From: Cladobotryum mycophilum
Taxonomy: Eukaryota > Ascomycota > Sordariomycetes > Hypocreales > Hypocreaceae
Length of the DNA: 64,000 nucleotides
Direction of reading: 5' to 3'
Assembly (NCBI GenBank): GCA_036429605.1
Contig: CM071590.1
Coordinates: forward strand, 6,014,001 to 6,078,000
Below are positions 44,531 through 55,341 of this stretch, piece after piece (the first letter of the stretch is position 1; every line of letters starts with the position of its first letter). Below the pieces are notes generated by a model. That model was not told where the DNA came from. It searched no databases and saw only the letters and a program-made list of their open reading frames with translations. The translations under genes and the position numbers were made by a program.

Positions 44531-47373
44531 TTATGATGATGGGAGAAAACGGATCCGGATCCAATACTTTGTGGACAAGGCCCAACTCTTGGATGCAGCT
44601 ATCCAAGCTTTGACTCATTGGGCGAGATCGGGACCTGTACGTTGCCGTGCTCAGGAACCGCGTGTTGGTCCAATTTTGAACCAATTACCGAGTACTAAGA
44701 GGAGACAGATGGACTGAGGTTTGTCGACTGTCGTTTACAGGCGACGGGAGTTGATCAACTTGACTCGTTCCTGTCGATGAGGGACCAATGGATGGGCGAT
44801 CAATGCTGTGACGGCTGCACAAGAGGCCTGTCAGCCATGTGTGAAGCCTTTTGCCCCCCCTCCTACACACACACATCACATATCACCGTGTCAACCAGTC
44901 AAGCAGGTAAATATTTGTGTAGTAAATTATTATAAATGTGTTTGCATGTGATTGCGATGCTCGTAGCAGTGAGTGATGCTTTATTCATTTCGTCTTTATT
45001 TGTACACGCACTTATTGAACCTCGCTATCCAATTATGACTCAACGCGTAAGCGATCATAACAATGCAGCAAGCAGAGTTAATTAATAATGATTGTACTCC
45101 GTACTGATGATATTCACACTATGCATGACGTCTTCACGATTGGGCCGCATATCGGAAGATTAAAGTTGTGCTGCTTCATAAGACAAAATACAAAAACGTG
45201 AATGCAACGTTTTCTCCCGAGACGGTCAACCAGTCACGTCTCTCGACGTAAATTAAATCAAGCTCCACGAACTCTTTTTTAGTACTTTGAATAAATCATA
45301 TTGGACCGCCTAAAAAATAGATTGAAGATGCAAAGCTGTACGTATCCAAACATGGCTTAGATGCCCCCCCTGATAAGCCTGCAGTGGTGGTGTGTCGGAT
45401 CTCTATTCGTCCATTTCGTTTCTTCGCCCCACGCCCGTTTCGCCATTCGTTCTTCTTCTTCTTCGTCGTCTTCTTCTTTCTTCAGCGACGGACGCTTCGC
45501 TGGCCGAAACAGCTGCAGCACACCAACACACTATCTTTCCGCGCGACGCGATACCGAAAAAAATAGCCTTCACTCGCTACTCCACGCGCAGACACCGAAG
45601 CAGACTCGTATATGGCGACGGCTCTATAATCTATCCGACACTATATTAATCCCTGAAGCCCCTCCGTCTGGCCATTTCTTTCATGTCAATCATCACCATC
45701 AAGCGCCCTGTGGCTCTCCTCCACTTCAATTCAGAGGGAGTGAGGGAGAGAGAGAAGGGGAGCGAGAGCGAGAGAGCCAGCGACATGGATCCATGCCAAT
45801 TCCATGGCTGCGCTCCATTTGCTCTCTCTCGACGTTAATGGAAACATGCATGTTTTTTCCTACGATGACCACCAATCTTTCCTTTGCGCTTCCTCTCAAT
45901 TGACGCAAGGGATTGGTGGGCTGTGAGCTCCGTATGCACCCCGCAACGCCGCATGTGCCACCGCATGGAAGTGGGATGAACATATGACCTGGAGCTTTTC
46001 GCGGCTGATACCTAGACTTATTATATGGTCGTTTTTATTGAGCTCCGGACATGGCCTATCCCAGGTGCTGCTTGCTGACGACGAGAAAATGAAGTTATTT
46101 CTGTCATGGCAAAGTTCCGATGACGCATCCGCAATTGGAGACGAGAACCGTGCCAAAGGTCCACCGAGGTTCCAGACGCTTCTCACATGAGAAAGAAAAT
46201 AGATTACCATCAGGTCATAGTTTTTCCAAGCGAGGTCTGATTACTCGCTCTTATGGATCCTATCAAGGACTTTTTCTTGTTTTTACCTTTACCCGGCCGA
46301 CAAGCGGATACGATTCTATCGCGGCCCCTGAATTAGGATGGCCGCTTTACTACTATCTGGGCAACGAACCTTGGGAGTTTAGCATCATTTTTGCGTAAGA
46401 TCGATTGATCTACACTCGTCGTGGTATTCGGAACTGCAGTGCCTACGAATCTAGGTAGTAGTCTGATGGGATAAACGACCCAGTACAGTAGGTAGACTGG
46501 GTGAATGTACGCGTGACGAGGATAAACTTCATGTCGACATATCGTGACCAATTCTCTTTACCCTTCTGACCAACTTTTATACACTGTGCACTCTTTAGTA
46601 GGTACCTCGTGATGGATCAATCAACGGTTTCATCTTTGTTTCCAGAACCTTGTCCGAACCTCGTGGCTCGACTGTTTGCTAAACAACTCACTCCACCGCT
46701 TCCAAGACACGCATCAAGCTATAACTGGACGGGGGCCGATCGTTGGGCTTGAGACTTTTAGTAGGTACGTACTGGGAGGTACAGAGAAGAAGTACTACAT
46801 ACAGTACTTGGATACACTGTGCTTCCATATCTAGGTCATTATCTAACATAATCACCGCTGATTGGTCGTTTCGCCGTATCGTTTTTCCTGTTCCCGACAA
46901 CGATCCACCTTCGGGCACGCCAACCTCACCGTCTTTCTCCCAGACCCCCTTTCCGCTCCCTGTTCTATTCCTATTCCTGTTGGCTCTCTCGACTCGACAT
47001 CATCCTGTCTTATCTGGCTCATGAATCTTGTCAGCTGAGTCACTCGTATCACCCCGTTATCGGATGTTGATACTTGCGAGTTTCAGCGTCGTTTCGTACC
47101 GCTAACCATGGAGCCGCCCGACCGCTCCGCCGCTCTCTTTCATTTCCATTCACTCCGAGGCTTGGCCTCGGAAGCCCTTTTGATAAGCCTTTCTCACCGC
47201 AACATTTAATTGACCCTCTCCCCTCACCTCGCCTCTTTTTTTTATTCGTCAATTATAGATACATCTAAGACACAGCGACGCAAAGAAGAGGAGTCACCTA
47301 ATTGAACCGATTTTTTTTTATATTCATACCTATACCTAGACAAACAAGTCTTTTTTGGTTTTTTTTTCTCACA

Positions 47374-47972
47374 ATGACCGCTGATGATAATTCCGCTACC
47401 TCCGGATTCGGCTTCGGCTACGGCCCCGGCGTCGTCCCCCTACAACAATCCACCGCCGTGCTTGCGGCACCCATCCGGCTCGCCATACTTGAAACCGATA
47501 CGCCGCAGCCCAAAGCCCTAGAGAGGGTCGGCCTCTACCGTTCCATCTTTGGCGCTCTATTCGCTGCGGCCGCCAAGTCCCTCTCCCCCCGCAGAACGTG
47601 TCCAATGTTTTGAGCATCTCGGCATATGATGTCGTGAACGATCCGGAGTCGTACCCTGCGCTCCAGGACGTCGACGCCGTGCTCATTACGGGGTCCAAGG
47701 CCACTGCATTCCATGATGACCCGTGGATCGTGAAGCTGGTCGAGTACACCAAGAGGGCGATTGATAGCGGCGTCAAGGTTGTGGGGATCTGCTTTGGCCA
47801 CCAGATTGTTGGACGGGCCATGGGTGCGAAGCTGGGCACCGGTGACAAGGGGTGGGAGATTGCCGTTACAGAAGTGGACCTGACTCCCAAGGGCAAAGAA
47901 ATCTTCCAGTTGGAAAAGATGGTGAGTCCCCAAACCAAACCAATCCAAACTACTCGGATCGCTTGATCTTTT

Positions 47973-48020
<48 letters not shown>

Positions 48021-48352
48021 TTTTGCAGCCCATGGCACTGACATTGATTGATCCCCCACAGCGCATACATCAGATGCATCGTGACGTCGTCTTCAACTTC
48101 CCCAAGGACGCCGTCTCACTGGGATACAACGCCCTTTGCCGGATCCACTCCATGTATTCCCCCGGGAAATACATCACCGTTCAGGGTCACCCTGAATTCA
48201 CAGAGGAGATCATGACCGAGATCCTCTTCAACCGGCATACGAGCGGAGTCTTCTCAGACGACATGTATGCCGATGCAATGAAGCGCTCCCCGGTCCCACA
48301 TGACGGCGTAGCGATTGCGAGAGCATTCATCAAGTTTATGAGGGAGGGTTAA
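47374..48352 (+). CDS. Class-I glutamine amidotransferase-like protein
   Basis: Starts at the ATG at 47374 (MTADDNSATSGFGFGYGPG). The core is in the order expected for the family: IRLAILETDTPQPKALERVG, VDAVLITGSKATAFHDDPWI, KVVGICFGHQIVGRAMG with the catalytic Cys in GICFGHQ, then RIHQMHRDVV and ITVQGHPEFTEE with the catalytic His and Glu. The family hydrolyses glutamine or acts on related gamma-glutamyl compounds; the substrate is unknown. The frame breaks at a C6 run (47585-47590); a seventh C restores SLSPPQNVSNVLSI. The intron runs from 47922 to 48061 (product about 279 aa) or to 48028 (11 residues more), and contains (GTT)15. The rest is well preserved, so the break is probably a consensus error. 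Confidence 0.85.
47975..48019. repeat. (GTT)15 microsatellite inside an intron
   Basis: Fifteen perfect GTT units between the donor and the first acceptor of the amidotransferase intron; followed by a T run and TTGCAG. Confidence 0.95.
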
Positions 48353-50330
48353 ATGCAATGCGTTGCTGACAAAAGTGTAAGAGGACATTTGCATATGCAC
48401 ATGCACATAGAAAGAGAGATAGGAGTCGAAATGCGAACTCGGTAATTACGCAGAACAGCGGACATGTATTTAGATCATTTTATAGACGGCGTCGTCGAGT
48501 GTTTAGAACAACTGCTTAGGCACATATATTTTCTTATTATTAGTTTTATCAACGTATATCTGCTCTACGGTGGAGTTCATCAAGTATACGTCTTCTTCGT
48601 CCATGGATAGTGGTCACGCCATGGTCAGCTGTTTCCTTCGTGGGTGGCTTAGCTACGCACCGCATGATCTAAATGACACGCCCACCTGGACAATTGATCC
48701 AACGCCATCCATGCTACAATAAGAGATGCAAAGTATATTGAGCCATCGTTCCACACCAAGGCTTGTATGCTTTCAGCTGTTGTCTCTCATATATATATGT
48801 ATTACTAATCACGGCTTGGTGCCGGTTCAGAGCTTCTCTAGAGTAGCTTGCCTAACCTAGAGCACGACAGTGCAAAGAAACGAGTGTAATGCAAAGAAGT
48901 TATGGTATGTAATCTTGGAAAATAAAAGACATTTGGCAATAAGAGGTGATGGTAAGTATCGTATGTAACCACAGTTGAGGGGAATTTTATTCAAGGTTTA
49001 TTGCTATGTTGAGGTCCGAATTGGTCATCATTGGTTATTCAGTGAGTTATCTAGGGTTGATTATAAACAAACAAAAGAATAGAACGCCCGCCAGACATTT
49101 ATTGCTTGTATTCATCGGTCTTCATCTAATATAAAATAGGTATATCGACTTAGCTGTTTATGTGTCGGTAAGGTGAGCACAGCCCATGTTGTTTTGAAAC
49201 AAGTTGGATTGGCGTTCTTGACGTACATCGTGTTGGTTGTCTGCGGTTGATGATCAACACTGGGAATGACTTGATACTTGGGAAATGTGAGAGGTCTGAA
49301 GGAGAGAAAAAAGGGAAGCGACGCAGTGATGTAGGGTATTGAGCTATAGATACAGTGTAAAAAGTGTTAGAAATGATGTGAATTGTGAATGATGAAGAAT
49401 AAAAAATGAGTCGACACGAAATGTTCAAGTTCAAGAACCAACAATCTCCTCATGAAGAACGAGTCTTGAGCCTGAATATTTAGGCATGTTCATTCGTTGA
49501 AGGAAGTAACAGGCCCTTTATGGGAACTTTTCAAGTCATTAATGTATTTTTGAACATGTATTTTATTGAAGTGGGCATAAATTACATTCGTTTCTACTGA
49601 TTACTGTGGTTCCTGTCAAGTTTCTCTCACCTTCTTTCATTTCCCCTCATTGCTTTTCATTACTTCTCATCGCTGTCTATTACCCCTATGTCTGTTTATC
49701 CCCCCGTGTCTGTCGATTTCTGAAATGCATATATGTTTACGTTAAACCTTTCCTGTCTATGCCTCGTCACCGGCCACTAATCAGTAATGTCTCTTCACAA
49801 CATTCACTCAAAGAACAGTGCACAGATGCCAATATTCATGTCAGATACTTCTGGACACTACCAAATACTATTCATACCTCGCTTTCTACTCTACTTGAAG
49901 AGATGGACTTGTATATGGACACGACTTGAGTGGTGGTTCTTGTGGCGCTGACCGCCGTCGTCTACATAGGGAGAGCATAAACCTTCCATCAGCAATGTTT
50001 TTTGTTTAGCGATTGATAAACTCTAAGTAGTCCTCGGGGCATTTTCAGACACATCAGAAAGCTTATACCATGTAAGTTTAAGACGCATCTATTTACTCTT
50101 TGCTTCATGTTGATACACATATTTTTCGGGAGTTTCATCCAGCAATAAAGCTTCGTACTATGAGCAGCGGTGATGGGATGTAGGTCTGCCTCTATATCTT
50201 GCTGCCACGTGAACAATAAAAGCTTCTTTCTTAAGAAGTATATTTATAACCACAAATACATTTACACTTTAGACTTTACGACTCTTACCATCGTGGACTC
50301 CAATGGAGGTTTAATACGTATCTAGGGTTG
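48353..50330. other. Intergenic region, no gene seen
   Basis: About 2 kb, AT-rich, with short frames lacking motif support. Confidence 0.5.
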
Positions 50331-50338
50331 TATAAAAA
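50331..50338 (+). promoter_or_regulatory. TATA box of the A gene
   Basis: TATAAAAA 160 nt before the ATG at 50498. Confidence 0.5.
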
Positions 50339-50497
50339 TGCCTGATCATCCCATACTCGGGTGTCCATCTTCTTTCCGTCATCACCATTCATCAACTCCA
50401 AACATTGCACAACAGAATTTTGATGCAAAGTATCTAATCCAACTTGGAATATCCAAAAAATACAACACGCAGCATACCACATCCCAACACCTGAACG

Positions 50498-51283
50498 ATG
50501 GCCATCATCAACACCATATCTTCTGAATGGACATCGGTTGTGAAAGCTCCTCGGATCCGACCTGTCCAGTGTTCAGACGATGAACCGGACGTGGATAAAC
50601 TGTCCCTGCAAGACGCGAAAAGCGATGACGACGAGTCAGACTCGGATGCCGACTCTGAGTGTCCTGATGACTGGCAAACCAGGCAGTACAATGTGGTTCT
50701 AAACTTTCGTGCCAAGAACTACCTGATTCGGGATGACGATTTGCGGTGGTGTGGTCGCATGGAGATCCGCACCAAGAATGTTGCTCGCTTGCTGAAGCAG
50801 GGCCTCCACTGGACACTGGCCAATATTCAACGTCGCAAGGGGCACTACATCCTTGACCCCCTCGTCAACAAGGGTATCCCCCGCTTGAGGCCTTGGAAAT
50901 ATGGCCGCAGCTGGTCTTTGGTCGAACTCGACGACGAGGGGAAGAAGAAGAAGAAGGATCCTCTATGGGTGGCAGAATTCATCATCATGGCAGACGAGAT
51001 CTCTCTCCTTTCTGAGTTCAATTTGGATACGCTGTGCACGAAAAACATCCAGAGCGCCTATGCGTTCAATAGACGACAAAACCTCGTCTACTTATTTGAC
51101 AGGGGTAGGCCGTCGGACAACTTTAATGCCATTTATGACAACATGCCGCTGGAGGGCTGGTGGCCATGGCCAAAGAAGGAATCGGGAGAGCCGTCCATCA
51201 TTGATGTTTCTCTGGCAGGAACTCCCGGAATGTTCACCATATCAAAAGATGAGATAGTTGGCGACGTTTGTATTGTCATGTAG
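50498..51283 (+). CDS. A-family protein, full-length copy, function unknown
   Basis: Single exon, 261 aa. The N-terminus has SEWT at residues 9-12, an acidic stretch (DDDESDSDADSECPDDWQ) and DWQTRQYNVVL, all shared with the truncated copy at 28652. The remainder appears folded: LRWCGRMEIRTKNVARLLKQ, WVAEFIIMADEISLLSEFNL, QNLVYLFDRGRP, EGWWPWPKK. A basic run (EGKKKKKDPLW) lies near residue 150. No signal peptide or membrane helix is visible, so it is probably cytosolic or nuclear. I do not recognise the family. It is convergent with the B' gene, 68 bp between stop codons, and the same two families adjoin at 28.6-31.3 kb, suggesting a functional partnership. Confidence 0.7.
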   Translation: MAIINTISSEWTSVVKAPRIRPVQCSDDEPDVDKLSLQDAKSDDDESDSDADSECPDDWQTRQYNVVLNFRAKNYLIRDDDLRWCGRMEIRTKNVARLLKQGLHWTLANIQRRKGHYILDPLVNKGIPRLRPWKYGRSWSLVELDDEGKKKKKDPLWVAEFIIMADEISLLSEFNLDTLCTKNIQSAYAFNRRQNLVYLFDRGRPSDNFNAIYDNMPLEGWWPWPKKESGEPSIIDVSLAGTPGMFTISKDEIVGDVCIVM

Positions 51284-51351
51284 ATAGGTAGGTAGTCCAT
51301 GTTTTCAGCATGGCTAGCAAGTTTGTCACCTTCGATAGTAATTGCAGTTGT

Positions 51352-52350
51352 TCATCGTCGCTTCTGGTCATGTTTCCGCGCAGTATCAACCCATCCTACC
51401 ACCTCCGGCAGCTTCTCTCGCTTGGCATACAAGCGTAAACACATTTTGTCTTTGAGCGGGAGTACGGACACTTTCTGTTGATTCAAGGTTTGCTGTACAA
51501 CATCCTTTGTTTCATTGGTCCAATCACCCGAATCGATCAGCTCGATCAAACCGCGGCATTCTGCCAGAACATCCTCGCGTTTGAAAACGATCGTTGTGTC
51601 TTCTTCGATGGTCGTTGGAGGTGATATAGCTCTCTTGTACCGGGAAGTGTGTGTTTGGCGGATGGTTTCAATCAAGTTTGCCGGCGTAAAGACTGGCTCT
51701 TCCACCTTCACAATATCGCTGCGGGGCCGTACCACTGTTGGTTCAACACCGTCTTCCTTATAGGCCTCGTCGTCGTCGTCGTCGTCGTCGTTGTTGTTGT
51801 TGTTGTTGTTGTCATCCTCTACATCATCCGTAACTGAGCTGCCTTTCGGTGGGGTGTTCAGGGTGCCCTCCACCGGAAAGATTTGGTCCTTAAATTGCCC
51901 GTAGTTCTTGATGGCCGTTGCAGCAAGGCCGACCAGATTGTGCTTGATGATGAATGAACCGACTTTGTCATCATCTCCCCCAACAACGTCTCTAACCGAA
52001 CGTACAGCTATAAGAGGCAGTAGAGTAGTGGCCGGTAGGCTGTGGGCTTGATGTTGCTCTCTGGCTAGTTCGTCGATCATCTTGCATTTCTGCAAAGCAT
52101 CCCGGTACCCGCCCCAACTGGAAAAACGATCACAGGTAACTGTTTGCCATTCCCTCAGTTTGGCCAGGGAGTCTTGGTAGCACTGTGGGTATTCAAGATG
52201 GTTCATCTCTACAGACCTAAAGGCCTCTTGGGTAAGTATTTCTGCCAGTTGTTGATGGAATTCATTAGATAGAGTATGCTTTGGCAAGGGATCGGGGCCA
52301 TTGTAGTGCAAATTAAGCCGTCGTAGTTGTATTTGGTCGTCTTCTGACAT
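51352..52350 (-). CDS. B-family protein, short copy (B'), function unknown
   Basis: Single exon, 332 aa, from the ATG at 52350 (MSEDDQIQLRRLNLHYNGPD); an open frame three codons longer starts at GTG. It shares with the long copy at 29682 the start, the PATTLLPLIAVRSVRDV segment, and the core FKREDVLAECRGLIELIDSG ... SVLPLKDKMCLRLYA ... VGWVDT. Between these lies an Asn/Asp run (DDNNNNNNNDDDDDDD) encoded by a GTC/GTT repeat at 51767-51812. It ends just after the core, lacking the coiled coil and basic motif of the long copy. No known domain is recognised. It converges on the A gene, so the two may share 3' regulation or form antisense overlap. Confidence 0.65.
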   Translation of the reverse strand: MSEDDQIQLRRLNLHYNGPDPLPKHTLSNEFHQQLAEILTQEAFRSVEMNHLEYPQCYQDSLAKLREWQTVTCDRFSSWGGYRDALQKCKMIDELAREQHQAHSLPATTLLPLIAVRSVRDVVGGDDDKVGSFIIKHNLVGLAATAIKNYGQFKDQIFPVEGTLNTPPKGSSVTDDVEDDNNNNNNNDDDDDDDEAYKEDGVEPTVVRPRSDIVKVEEPVFTPANLIETIRQTHTSRYKRAISPPTTIEEDTTIVFKREDVLAECRGLIELIDSGDWTNETKDVVQQTLNQQKVSVLPLKDKMCLRLYAKREKLPEVVGWVDTARKHDQKRR

Positions 52351-55341
52351 CGGTGGCACGTTGTTGTTTGCCTGCTGACCTTTAACGGGACTTTGCTGAT
52401 GGCGCCATGTTGTCGTTTGGACTGTAGGCCGTTGTCAAGTGAACTACAATTTCCTTTGTTGGTACTGAAGGTATAAACAAATTATCAGTCGATGGCGTGT
52501 ATAACTGTCCGATAATAAGTTGGAATGCCGAAATGAAACTCCGTCGTCGTAGAAGTGATGATGCTTGAGGGTACGACAAAGTGAGATGTGAGAGTTGATA
52601 GTAGAAGAAGAAAGTGAGCCGGTATTTTTCTATCGCCTGGCTTTTGGTATTATTGTGTGCAGGACAATAACTAATTTTTTTATTCAGTTCGTTTGTATAC
52701 GATGGCAACACGTCCACCTGTCTGCCAGGTTTCGCCAGCTGTCAACAGTCTGAATGTTCTGCCAGGTTTTGCCAGCTGTCAACAATCTGAATGTCTACCT
52801 CAATAGCAGCCATTAGTCTCGATAGGGTTATAAGAATAACAGAGAAATGACAATTAGGGACTGTCATGTTAACTGAATTTTAGGAAAATAAAAACGAAAT
52901 TATTTTCAACCATATGCAATTAATCAAGTATGTATGGTGAATCGCAATCGCAATACATGAGTTTAAAGATTACGGTCTACCAACAAGGCGGCATACAATG
53001 GTAACAACAAAGGGGAATCTAACTTCAAACTGTAACTAGATGAGACAGATAGCAACGAGAGGCAATACAGAAAGGGTAAGGAAACCAAGATTATGGGTAG
53101 CTTCACGTCCAAGTACGTTTTGAACAGCGCCCAAACCAGCGTGTACAGTCTGCCCAGATATGAGGAGTCAGGGGTCTTCAAGATAACGCAAATCCGTCTA
53201 CACTAAGAATTCGCATAGACACGAATCAAAAGATATGAAAGATACAAATCTGCGTTGGGGCATAGTACTCTACTCCGTCTACTCCCGTCTATACACTTAC
53301 CCTAATCCACATTATCCACAGTTATGAAGCACTGTCCAAAGTCAAGGGGAACAGGGATGGATACCGAGCAGATTGAGGCAGGGGGAAACAAAAGAGGAGA
53401 GACACAGGAATAACAGATGAAAAGAATGACACAAGGCATCCCAATTGGAGGGAATTTCCTGGATGCAAGGAGATGTTATGTGGAGATTAATGAGGTGGAG
53501 GAAGACAGTACAAGTACGTGTAATAGCATAGATACTTGTTGTACGTGCATCCCATGTTAGGCCTGCCAAGGTTTCTTTTCTGTTTGAATCAAATCTGTGA
53601 TTCAGGGCGGGGAACTTTAAAATTAGGCGTTCCCGGATGGCTTCCGCTTTGCCGTGTGACTACGGGATCTGTGCTGGTGAGCTGTTCGTGTCTGTGTGTG
53701 TGTGTGTCTGTGTATGAGGAATGTCGCGATGTTCTAGACATGACGATCTTGCTGTTTCAGAGAGGAAAGAAAGAGACAAAGAGTTTGCTTCTCGAGCGTG
53801 TTCACGTCTAAGCGTGCAAAAAGCCCTAGGTTTTACTCTTACATGAAACGGTAAAGAAAACGATTCTTGAGCAAACATTGCTTGTTGATGGGAGGTGCTC
53901 GGGTGCTTGGGGGTGCTTACGGTGCTGGGTGGCTGATGGGGGGCACCCCTGCTTCAGCCTGGACCAGCGCCCATCACACTGCGCAGTGCGTGATCAAGCA
54001 AATCACTGAACAGGGTATTTTGACAAATACTTTTAGTCGATGGATCACGAAGGGCCATAACAGGGCAGGCAGGCAGCGTAATAACGCCCAATCCTGGTGA
54101 AGATCAAAGGACCTTTGATCCTCCGCCCCCTTACATGCCTCTATTTTTAAGCCTCAACTAACACCAATTCGGTGTACTGATGTTAGCTCTCCCTTCAGTA
54201 TCCTACCTATCGCATCTCACGGCTCAAGCCTTTGGCGGTTTTTTTCCTTCTTCTTTCTGCCGCTTTCAGCCCCCTACATAACGCCTGGGCCTCCTACTCT
54301 GCACAATAAAATAAAACCCGGCTAGCCGATCGGGAAATCCAAAATACTGCAGGGCGATGATCTCTGGGGTTCGGAGATTATGCAAGGGTTCTAGTACTAG
54401 GGTGCCCTTGACAGTAAGGTATTTGTCAAATGTTTGAGACATCATCACAAGCGAGGGCGGCGGGCACACACTAAGAAACACGAATCAGTGTTGCCCGTCC
54501 AGGGGGCGTGGTAGAACAGTATTTGAGTTAATTTACCGAGAGTGGAAGCATTCCGCAAACGCATTTTGAGCGCGCATCGGATCATGGGGGAGCAGAGGAG
54601 CAGCTGTTACAAGACAGGTTGATATCACTCCCCCTGCTGCATCCAACACCAAAAAGAAAAGAAAACGATGGCTTCTTGGCGGCAGCATGCATGAAAGGAA
54701 CTTGCAGGAGAGGGAGGGGGATGGTAAAGGCAGGAACGAACAACATGGGGGGATTGCTTAAAAGGGTTGCCTGACGGGTCTCCACCGTCCTGAACGTTTC
54801 TTTCAGAGTGCTTTGTCCCATCCATTGATTGCGAGTCCCCATTCCAGTTTGTTTGACGTGCAGAGCCCAGCCAGCAAAGGACCAGTAATAGAGCCAGAGC
54901 TGTGTGAGTGTGTGTGGTAGTGGAAGAACAAGCACAGAGCGGCCGTGCCAGACAAAGACTTCTCCCAACAGATCTCTCTTCTTGGAGGCGGGGCAAAGAG
55001 GCGACGGTTTTCTGCATATACGAACGGGTTGACGACATTTGATCGTCGTGTGTTGTCTAGGCGTGGGCTTGAGAGGTTGAAATTGAGTACTCTGATTTGT
55101 CCCATATCATTCATCAGTGTACCTCCCCAGAGAGGACGAGGACGGGCTATTGCTGCTGCTGTGCTTCATATATGCAAGAGCCTGGTATACCCCCCTCTCG
55201 AAAAAGTCTCATCTCTGTTGGAGTTTGTAGCTCCCCAAGGTGTGTAACCCTTTTTTCTCATCATCCATCCCGTCTCAAATGTTATTGTCAAGAGGCCCCA
55301 TGGCTAAGACAAAGTCTTCAGATCCCCCTCCCCTCCCCATC
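52351..55341. other. Intergenic region of about 3 kb
   Basis: No convincing gene. The first 400 bp are the B' promoter region, and a 37-bp tandem duplication lies at 52721. The remaining short frames on both strands have no motif support. Confidence 0.5.
52721..52794. repeat. 37-bp tandem duplication
   Basis: Two adjacent 37-bp units, both starting TCTGCCAGGTTT, differ at two positions only, one C to T and one G to A. Confidence 0.9.

Larger units (their letters stand above)
41230..47373. other. Six-kilobase gene-poor region rich in microsatellites
   Basis: I found no coding sequence that survives inspection. The longer open frames (43071-43556, 45361-45903, 44022-44450 on the minus strand) are Cys-, Ser- or Arg-rich translations of simple sequence. 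It contains GT, CATC and TCAG microsatellites, a GCTGTGC patch (41685-41725), GGAGCCCT and GGCTGCTT repeats (41645-41670, 42350-42415), an A/G-rich stretch (41885-41975), and many CT tracts. It may hold long promoters or leaders for the flanking genes or a noncoding RNA. Confidence 0.5.

Noticed and set aside
45361..45903. 180-aa open frame in the gene-poor region
   Set aside because: Translation of CT-rich and GAGA simple sequence with poly-Ser; overlapping frames are equally open.
47577..47594. 18-nt GT..AG segment as a micro-intron explaining the amidotransferase frame break
   Set aside because: Its length is a multiple of three, so removal would not restore the frame, and it is far shorter than any intron seen here.
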